Assembly: GCA_964594045.1 (NCBI GenBank)
Contig: CAZQKR010000074.1
Span: 1-12,368 of the forward strand
DNA: 12,368 nt
Source: UBA2365 sp964594045
GTDB lineage: Bacteria > Bacteroidota > Bacteroidia > Chitinophagales > Saprospiraceae
Direction: 5' to 3'
Shown here in pieces: positions 7,736 to 12,368 of this stretch. A program made the translations under genes and the position numbers. The notes under the pieces are model-generated. The model saw only the letters and a list, made by a program, of their open reading frames with translations, did no database searches and was not told the origin of the DNA. How positions within the stretch are numbered: position 1 is the stretch's first letter; every line of letters starts with the position of its first letter.

Positions 7736-8497
7736 ATGAGGCAATTATTTTTATTATTAATGATGACAGGGATGTTTTTCTGGGCGTGTAAAGGTCAGAA
7801 AGCCCCTGAAGAAACTAAAAAAGAAACAGTAACGATGGATAACGCATTAAGTGATGCAGAAATTCAGGATGGATGGATCCTGTTGTTCGATGGTAAAACC
7901 CCGGGCTTATGGCGCGGTTACAACAAAAAGGAGTTTCCAAAAGGCTGGGTGATCGAAGATGGCACACTCCGGATAAAAGGTTCAGGCAGGGGTGAAGCAG
8001 GTGCGGAAGAAGGGGGTGACCTCATTTATGATGAGATGCTCAAGGACTTTGAACTTACCCTGGAATGGAAGGTATCTCCCGGAGGCAACAGCGGAATATT
8101 TTACCTGGCAAAGGAATTGCCGGACAAAACCATCTGGCAGTCCGCACCGGAAATGCAGGTACTGGACAATACCACGCATCCGGACGGACGCGACGGGCTG
8201 CACAGTGCAGGTGCATTGTATGACCTGATCGGTGTGTCCCAGGATAAAGTCAAACCGGTTGGCGAATGGAACCAGGTTAAAATTCTGGTGTACCGCGGTC
8301 TGGTAGAGCATTGGCTCAACGGAGAAAGAGTGGTAAAATATCATCTTTGGACTCCCGAATGGAAAGAGATGGTAGCTAAAAGTAAGTTCCCGCAATACAA
8401 TCCTGATTGGGCCAACGTGGCAGAAACTGGATACATCGGCTTACAGGATCACGGTGATGATGTCTGGTATAGAAATATTAAATTGAAAAAACTGTAA
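7736..8497 (+). CDS. DUF1080 (3-keto-disaccharide hydrolase family) lipoprotein
   Basis: A 253-residue protein with a lipoprotein signal MRQLFLLLMMTGMFFWAC, acylated cysteine C18; W at -2 makes the lipobox slightly unusual. The mature part shows the concanavalin-like DUF1080 (PF06439) pattern: WILLFDGKTPGLWRGY (47-62), FELTLEWKVSPGGNSGIFY (105-123), EMQVLDNTTHPDGRDGLHSAGALYDL (139-164, written by its key residues E139, D144, H148, H156, Y162), VEHWLNGERVV (190-200) and a terminal TGYIGLQDHGDDVWYRNIKL (231-250). An upstream in-frame ATG at 7697 overlaps the previous gene and would place 13 residues before the signal, so 7736 is preferred. The family is now linked to cleavage of 3-keto-glycosides. 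As the last gene of the operon it is the natural partner of the exported dehydrogenases. The substrate is unknown. Confidence 0.93.
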   Translation: MRQLFLLLMMTGMFFWACKGQKAPEETKKETVTMDNALSDAEIQDGWILLFDGKTPGLWRGYNKKEFPKGWVIEDGTLRIKGSGRGEAGAEEGGDLIYDEMLKDFELTLEWKVSPGGNSGIFYLAKELPDKTIWQSAPEMQVLDNTTHPDGRDGLHSAGALYDLIGVSQDKVKPVGEWNQVKILVYRGLVEHWLNGERVVKYHLWTPEWKEMVAKSKFPQYNPDWANVAETGYIGLQDHGDDVWYRNIKLKKL

Positions 8498-8530
8498 TCA
8501 TTACCACCTTTGTGCTGACCGCAAATGTCG

Positions 8531-8579
8531 CAAAATATATGCCGGCGAAAAGCTTAAAGTCTTGCCGGCATATATTTTG
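8531..8579 (+). terminator. Perfect 16-bp inverted repeat ending the oxidoreductase operon
   Basis: CAAAATATATGCCGGC (8531-8546) and GCCGGCATATATTTTG (8564-8579) are exact reverse complements with a 17-base loop, starting 33 bases after the DUF1080 stop. The GC-rich inner stem with an A-rich left arm and T-rich right arm fits an intrinsic, potentially bidirectional terminator. The next gene runs in the same direction, so it probably insulates the two units. Confidence 0.75.
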
Positions 8580-8690
8580 AACCAGATTTGATGAGCGGAT
8601 GACCAATCAAAAATTCTTTCAGATCCTTGTAATTTGTACAGCATAATTTCATTGATTAGAACCGGTCAAAATAAACAAAGAATCGGTTGT

Positions 8691-8726
8691 TTTGGCATGA
8701 CAAAAGAAGAAAATTACTGATATTTG
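8691..8726 (+). promoter_or_regulatory. Candidate promoter for the dihydroorotate-dehydrogenase-like gene
   Basis: TTTG at 8691-8694 could serve as the -33 element and GATATTTG at 8719-8726 as a 7/8 match to the Bacteroidota -7 consensus TAnnTTTG. The 24-base spacing is slightly longer than usual. A start about five bases downstream would give a leader of roughly 16 bases before the ATG at 8748. Confidence 0.3.
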
Positions 8727-8747
8727 TGCGAATAAAAATAGAAAGCA

Positions 8748-9728
8748 ATGGATTTATCTGTTAAATACATGGGCTTAACGCTTAAAAGCCCATTGATCGT
8801 AGGTAGCTCAGGACTCACTCAGTCACTGGAAAAGATTAAATCATTCGAAGCGCAGGGCGCAGGTGCAGTAGTGCTGAAATCGCTGTTTGAAGAGCAGATC
8901 CAGTATGAGAGTCAGGCTGAAGGCACCAAAAACACTTATGATTATCCGGAAGCGCATGATTATATCAATTCCTTTATCAAGGATACCGCATTGTCTGAAT
9001 ATCTGGGTTTGATCAGGGAATGTAAGAAAGAGGTGGGCATTCCTGTCATCGCCAGTATCAACTGTGTGACAGATGGCGAATGGACAGGTTTTGCTAAGAA
9101 AATTGAGGAAGCAGGTGCGGATGCGCTTGAACTCAACATTTCTTTGTTGCCTTCAGACATCACCAAAACGAGCAATGACAATGAGAAAATGTATTTTAAC
9201 ATTATCCAGAAGGTCAAAAAAAGCATCAATATTCCTGTTGCCTTGAAAATGAGTCATTATTCTGCAGGGTTGGCCAATCTTATCCAGAAACTGAGCTGGA
9301 CAGAGCAGGTGGATGCTTTTGTTTTGTTCAACAGATATTATAACCCGGATATAGACATCAATACACTCAAGGTTGGGTCTGCAGGCGTATTCAGTACTCC
9401 GGCCGAGCTGGCATCCTCACTACGCTGGGTAGCTCTGCTGGCAAATAAGATAGATGTGGATATTTCTGCTTCCACGGGTGTGCATTCCGGTGAAGACCTG
9501 ATAAAGCAATTGCTGGTTGGGGCTAAAACGGTTCAGATCGTTTCTGCCATTTACAAGAATGATGCTTCGGTCATCGGCGATATGCTGGATGTGCTCAAGA
9601 TCTGGATGGCTGAGAAAAAATACCGCAGTGTGGAGGAGTTTCAATCCACGATCAATATGGAAGAGCTCATCAATCCTGCTGCATTTGAGCGGATCCAGTT
9701 TATGAAGTACTTTGGACAGATCTATTGA
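8748..9728 (+). CDS. Dihydroorotate-dehydrogenase-like FMN protein without the canonical catalytic cysteine
   Basis: A 326-residue TIM-barrel flavoprotein of the dihydroorotate-dehydrogenase-like group. Visible landmarks are LKSPLIVGSSGLT (12-24), GAGAVVLKSLFEEQ with K44 (37-50), PVIASINCV (99-107), ADALELNISLLPSD (124-137), PVALKMSHYSAG with K167 (163-174), and the phosphate-binding end STGVHSG (242-248) with VGAKTVQIVSAIY (257-269). In class 1 enzymes such as Lactococcus PyrDA the active loop reads LNxSCPN with the catalytic base Cys130; here LNIS is followed by L133, so the base is missing. It is therefore probably not a pyrimidine-pathway DHODH. Relatives are often annotated only as 'dihydroorotate dehydrogenase-like'. 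It is a single-gene unit. The function is unknown; an FMN oxidoreductase with another substrate is likely. Confidence 0.88.
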   Translation: MDLSVKYMGLTLKSPLIVGSSGLTQSLEKIKSFEAQGAGAVVLKSLFEEQIQYESQAEGTKNTYDYPEAHDYINSFIKDTALSEYLGLIRECKKEVGIPVIASINCVTDGEWTGFAKKIEEAGADALELNISLLPSDITKTSNDNEKMYFNIIQKVKKSINIPVALKMSHYSAGLANLIQKLSWTEQVDAFVLFNRYYNPDIDINTLKVGSAGVFSTPAELASSLRWVALLANKIDVDISASTGVHSGEDLIKQLLVGAKTVQIVSAIYKNDASVIGDMLDVLKIWMAEKKYRSVEEFQSTINMEELINPAAFERIQFMKYFGQIY

Positions 9729-10472
9729 TGGCTGACGATTGTCAGTCCTCAGTTTCCTAACACCGGACAAAGTAAAAAGGTCACATATTTTTATAGTGAA
9801 AATAATGCATTAAGTCTGCACTTAGCATTCTGGTTTAATGCCTTTCAATCGCAAATCCTGGGTTTGCAATCACACTTTTCATCAGGATCGTCATTGCAGA
9901 AATGATCATCAATCCTCCTGTTGAAGAAAGAAACCAAGAACAGATTCCGGGTGAAGCCAGGAAGGACAGCTACTATAAATTTACAAACTTTCCTGGTCAA
10001 TTATCGTTTGTTTTTCATTTACCACTGAGAAAGCGCTCATAAAGTTGGATAAATGACAAAGTGCATTTGATCCGCCATAATACTCCTTTTCAATATTTTA
10101 TAATCGATCAGCGATCGTTGTTGCCCATCTGCACTGGTTTTGCGAACAAGCATCACCACATATATGATCAAATCGTGATATTATTTTTGTAATTATTCCG
10201 AATTAAGGAACTTAAATTCCCGGCTTTGCGTTGTGAAGGTTGCATAGGGAAAGGAAAAAGCTACGAAAGTACCCGAATGAATCAAAAGAAATAAGGAGCC
10301 CGAATAAATACTGCAGGTTTACAGGCCGGTCAGGTTGACAGTAACACCAATTTTGATCATTCCAATTTCTTTTCTAAGATGGAAAAGCATGTGCATTGAC
10401 CAGACAGCGTCTGGTTGAATGGCGATAGGCTTATGCCCGGAAAAAAATTTTTTAACAAATCAATTTTTTAAC
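9729..10472. other. Intergenic stretch without a convincing gene
   Basis: About 740 bases separate the flavoprotein gene from the VWA gene. They contain short inverted repeats: GGCTGAC/GTCAGTC at 9730-9747 directly after the stop (possible weak terminator, one G-T pair, no T-run), an imperfect palindrome GCAAATCCTGGGTTTGC at 9851-9867, and a perfect 7-bp inverted repeat at 10399-10415. A short open frame from ATG 9902 to 10042 (46 codons) has no recognisable features. No tRNA or mobile-element end was seen. Confidence 0.5.
10399..10415. promoter_or_regulatory. Perfect palindromic hairpin upstream of the VWA gene, possible operator
   Basis: ACCAGAC (10399-10405) and GTCTGGT (10409-10415) are exact reverse complements around AGC, ending 57 bases upstream of the ATG at 10473. 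There is no T-run, so an operator or leader hairpin is more likely than a terminator. No matching regulator is known from this window. Confidence 0.25.
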
Positions 10473-11102
10473 ATGAGTCAAAAAACACAGGTACACAATC
10501 TCATCATTCTGGACGAAAGCGGCTCGATGAACTCCATCAGGGATGAGATCATTTTAGCATTCAATGCTTTGCTGAACAACATCAGGGACGTTGAAAAACA
10601 GTTCCCTGAACAGGAACATCTGGTCAGTTTTTACACTTTCAACGGATCAGGTATCAGGCAGCTTCATTTCATTGCACCGGTTGAGCAAATGGAACACATC
10701 GATCGAAGCAAGTACCAACCCAATAATTGCACTCCACTGTATGATGCAATAGGCAAGGGTGTAGGTGACCTGAGAAAATCGGTTGAGGGTCGGGAAGAAT
10801 GCCATGTACGTGTCAATATCATGACGGATGGTTATGAAAATGCATCCAAAGAGTACTCAATGGATCAGATCAAAGATTTGATCGAAGAAATGAAAAAACA
10901 AGGGTGGACGTTCATTTATTCCGGTGCGGATCACGATGTGGAAAAAGTTGCAATGGAACTGGCCATTGAGAACCGTATAGTCTTCAAAAAGTCAAAGGCA
11001 GGAATGGAAAATTGGGCTTTAAATGAAAGTTCTGCAATGATGTGCTATAGCATGGATATTCGCGACAGGAAAAAGAGTAAAAAGAAAGAGGATTTTGTTT
11101 AG
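10473..11102 (+). CDS. Single-domain VWA (von Willebrand factor A) protein with intact MIDAS
   Basis: A 209-residue soluble protein that is essentially one VWA domain. The metal-ion-dependent adhesion site is complete: DESGS at 14-18, T87 in NNCTPLYDAIG, and D119 in IMTDGYENAS. No signal peptide or membrane segment is seen, so it is probably cytoplasmic, and the tail is strongly basic (RDRKKSKKKED, 197-207). I chose the ATG at 10473 (MSQKTQVHNLIILDESGSM) because the domain begins right after it; the in-frame ATG at 10419 would add an 18-residue extension that matches nothing in the family. VWA domains of this type mediate metal-dependent protein-protein contacts, often with AAA+ ATPases or in stress systems, but no partner gene lies in the window. 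The gene stands alone between non-coding stretches and has its own terminator. The cellular role is unknown. Confidence 0.9.
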   Translation: MSQKTQVHNLIILDESGSMNSIRDEIILAFNALLNNIRDVEKQFPEQEHLVSFYTFNGSGIRQLHFIAPVEQMEHIDRSKYQPNNCTPLYDAIGKGVGDLRKSVEGREECHVRVNIMTDGYENASKEYSMDQIKDLIEEMKKQGWTFIYSGADHDVEKVAMELAIENRIVFKKSKAGMENWALNESSAMMCYSMDIRDRKKSKKKEDFV

Positions 11103-11142
11103 ACTTGGACAAAAATCTGGCTGATAACCAATCGTATCGGAG

Positions 11143-11178
11143 GACTCCCCGGACCAGGTTCGGGGAGTCACTTTTTTT
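11143..11178 (+). terminator. Intrinsic terminator of the VWA gene
   Basis: GACTCCCCG (11143-11151) pairs perfectly with CGGGGAGTC (11161-11169) around a 9-base loop, and seven T residues follow at 11172-11178. It starts 40 bases after the VWA stop codon. This is a classical rho-independent terminator. Confidence 0.9.
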
Positions 11179-11363
11179 CATACAATGATCAATATTTGTG
11201 CATTTAAAATTCGGAGAAACATGCCCTAATGCAATCAAAGATTATGGATATGTCTTGCTTACCTTGATAAGTAAATTGTCTGTTTATTTGTAAAAAAATC
11301 ATATTCACCTTGATTTTCCAGCAAATGAAATATATGAAAGTTTGAGTCTGCTCCGAAAAGTCC

Positions 11364-11456
11364 AATTTGTTGATTTTCAATCGTTTTTTTACCCCAACCT
11401 ACTGACGTCATCGATCAGCACAGGTCTACAGGGAAAAGATTGATAACCAACAAATT
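11364..11456. mobile_element. MITE-like 93-bp element with 19-bp imperfect terminal inverted repeats and 8-bp flanking direct repeats
   Basis: The left end AATTTGTTGATTTTCAATC (11364-11382) and the reverse complement of the right end (11438-11456, AATTTGTTGGTTATCAATC) match at 17 of 19 positions. AAAAGTCC occurs directly outside both ends (11356-11363 and 11457-11464), as expected of an 8-bp target duplication. The interior has no coding capacity. A T7 tract and CCCC after the left arm can pair partly with GGGAAAA before the right arm, so the whole unit can fold as a long hairpin. The ends do not resemble insertion-sequence ends I can recall. A non-mobile regulatory hairpin is the alternative. 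Confidence 0.5.
11402..11424 (-). repeat. Degenerate inverted copy of the 25-bp array unit inside the loop of the MITE-like element
   Basis: CTGACGT (11402-11408) and CAGCACAGG (11416-11424) match the reverse complement of the array unit at the same internal spacing, with mismatches only between them. The segment includes the perfect palindrome TGACGTCA (11403-11410). It lies 46 bases before the array, in inverted orientation. Confidence 0.45.
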
Positions 11457-11470
11457 AAAAGTCCCCTTTT

Positions 11471-11695
11471 AGTGCCTGTACTGACTGTCAACGTCAGTGC
11501 CTGTGCTGACTGTAAACGTCAGTGCCTGTACTGACTGTCAACGTCAGTGCCTGTGCTGACTGAAAACGTCAGTACTTGTGCTGACTGAAAACGTCAGTAC
11601 TTGTGCTGACTGAAAACGTCAGTACTTGTGCTGACTGAAAACGTCAGTGCCTGTGCTGACTTTCAACGTCAGTGCCTGTGCTGACTGTCTACGTC
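11471..11695. repeat. Nine tandem 25-bp units, each centred on an imperfect palindrome
   Basis: Nine consecutive units of exactly 25 bp start at 11471, 11496, 11521, 11546, 11571, 11596, 11621, 11646 and 11671. Each junction gives an 18-bp palindrome such as GTCAGTACTTGTGCTGAC (11568-11585), eight complete copies in all, separated by a 7-base spacer (TGTCAAC, TGTAAAC, TGAAAAC or TTTCAAC). Units 1 and 3 are identical, and units 5-7 are identical. The arms GTCAG/CTGAC are invariant, and most variation is in the spacer. CTGAC carries TGA on both strands and 25 is not a multiple of three, so no frame stays open: the array is non-coding. There are no unique spacers, so it is not CRISPR. An iteron-like protein-binding array, a structured RNA or a plain minisatellite are the options. 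Confidence 0.95.
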
Positions 11696-11725
11696 TATAG
11701 GGATTTAGGGGGCAAAGACTTTTAA

Positions 11726-12368
11726 GAGATACTCAGGTCTCAAAATGAGATAAACATCAACATTCGCAATCTGCATTCACCATAACGGGAAATTTATTCA
11801 TCAAAATGAATTATAGTATCCTGCTTTTTGCCCTTAAATGAGACAGTTTTTATTGCCAGATTTCATATGTGCCGGAGTCTGACTTAAACGCATTTGGCGT
11901 GAATACAGACTGGTTATAAGGGAATTAGGTTATAATGATGGTGATAACATTTGTGCAACTTCCGATTTGCCCCTGAACAAAAACCTGCCTGATATCATCC
12001 AGTTGCACCAAATTCATGTTGAATGTGAGGGTAACTTAAATTTATGGCAGCCCGTTTTTTCAGCATTAACTTCTGAAACAAGTGTCTCTGAGTGTTTGGT
12101 GGATTTGATATAAAGATGCGGAGCTGAATATAAATTATGTTCCTTTAGACAATCCAAATCCCGGAAGGATGTAAATATTACATGGCAAATTCAGAAAATT
12201 TGGGCGGTCAAAAGTTGGGAAGACCTCTCTGCATTTCACAGAAAACCCGTTTTCTTTTCACCCTGTTTGAACGTGTAATTTATTATAATTATAAATACCT
12301 TAAATAATCCGGATTATATAGTCGATCCTTATGAATTAAATTTTAACGCAATATTTGGAAGAATTTTC
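11726..12368. other. Terminal stretch without a convincing gene
   Basis: About 640 AT-rich bases follow the array. Open frames are very short: 41 codons on the plus strand from ATG 12182 to 12307, and about 36 codons on the minus strand around 12048-11938. Neither has recognisable features or a clear promoter. A 14-bp perfect palindrome ATAATCCGGATTAT lies at 12304-12317. No RNA gene was recognised. Confidence 0.5.
12304..12317. promoter_or_regulatory. Perfect 14-bp palindrome, possible operator of a gene beyond the window
   Basis: ATAATCCGGATTAT is self-complementary over all 14 bases and lies in AT-rich DNA near the window edge. A palindrome this long is expected roughly once by chance in 12 kb, so it is only a candidate binding site. 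Confidence 0.2.

Noticed and set aside
7982..8395. 137-codon open frame on the minus strand
   Set aside because: It is antisense to the DUF1080 gene, whose family motifs fix the plus strand as coding; no features of its own.
8748..9728. Assignment as a genuine PyrD of pyrimidine synthesis
   Set aside because: The catalytic cysteine position is leucine and there are no other pyrimidine genes nearby.
9902..10042. 46-codon open frame MIINPPVEER... on the plus strand
   Set aside because: It looks protein-like and the frame is open a further 21 codons upstream, but there is no promoter, leader signal or recognised motif, and this length is common by chance.
10182..10189. Exact TAnnTTTG match (TATTTTTG) as a promoter for the VWA gene
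   Set aside because: No -33 partner at a suitable distance, and it would give a leader of about 280 bases; AT-rich DNA produces such matches often.
11471..11695. CRISPR array
   Set aside because: Units are adjacent with a constant 25-bp period and no unique spacers; the 7-base spacers are variants of one another, and no cas gene is nearby.
11938..12048. Short minus-strand frame VTLTFNMNLVQLDDIRQVF... as a gene remnant
   Set aside because: Only about 36 codons between stops; no flanking frames extend it, so decay of a gene cannot be shown.
12182..12307. 41-codon open frame MANSENLGG... on the plus strand
   Set aside because: Short, in AT-rich DNA with no supporting promoter or motif.
34..12348. 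13-bp direct repeat TTAAATTTTAACG at 34-46 and 12336-12348, as possible borders of an island
   Set aside because: One AT-rich 13-mer match is expected by chance in a window this size, and no integrase, tRNA or transposase is associated.

Overview
The window looks like chromosomal DNA from a member of the Bacteroidota. The evidence is moderate G+C, weak or absent Shine-Dalgarno sequences, A/T-rich leaders, 'RRDFIK'-type twin-arginine signals on exported sugar oxidoreductases, a DUF1080 lipoprotein, and a Fur-type regulator without cysteines. The order cannot be fixed from the sequence alone; a Saprospiria-like lineage is only a guess.

Layout. (1) 88-501, minus: a PerR-like Fur-family regulator. 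(2) 782-2833, minus: a large secreted zinc metallopeptidase (HExxH...E gluzincin). (3) 3013-8497, plus: a five-gene run encoding a DoxX-type membrane protein, a Tat-exported Gfo/Idh/MocA oxidoreductase, a cytoplasmic YdgJ/IolW-like Gfo/Idh/MocA oxidoreductase, a second Tat-exported Gfo/Idh/MocA oxidoreductase, and a DUF1080 (3-keto-disaccharide hydrolase type) lipoprotein. It ends at a 16-bp perfect inverted repeat. (4) 8748-9728, plus: a dihydroorotate-dehydrogenase-like flavoprotein without the usual catalytic cysteine. (5) 10473-11102, plus: a stand-alone VWA (MIDAS) protein with a clear intrinsic terminator. (6) About 11356 to the end: no convincing gene. This part holds a 93-bp element with 19-bp imperfect terminal inverted repeats flanked by 8-bp direct repeats, followed directly by nine tandem 25-bp units, each built around an imperfect palindrome.

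How the genes may work together. Region 3 reads as an oxidative route for breaking glycosides. The exported dehydrogenases would oxidise a sugar ring to a keto-glycoside outside the cytoplasm. The DUF1080 lipoprotein would cleave the keto-glycoside. The cytoplasmic YdgJ-like enzyme would reduce or otherwise process the product after uptake. The DoxX protein may link the exported dehydrogenases to the membrane quinone pool. The family assignments are strong; substrate, direction and electron route are inferred.

The least explained part is 11356-11725. There the transposon-like element, a degenerate inverted copy of the array unit inside its loop, the palindromic array and the flanking TTAAAAGTC/GACTTTTAA words lie side by side, with no reading frame through the array on either strand.
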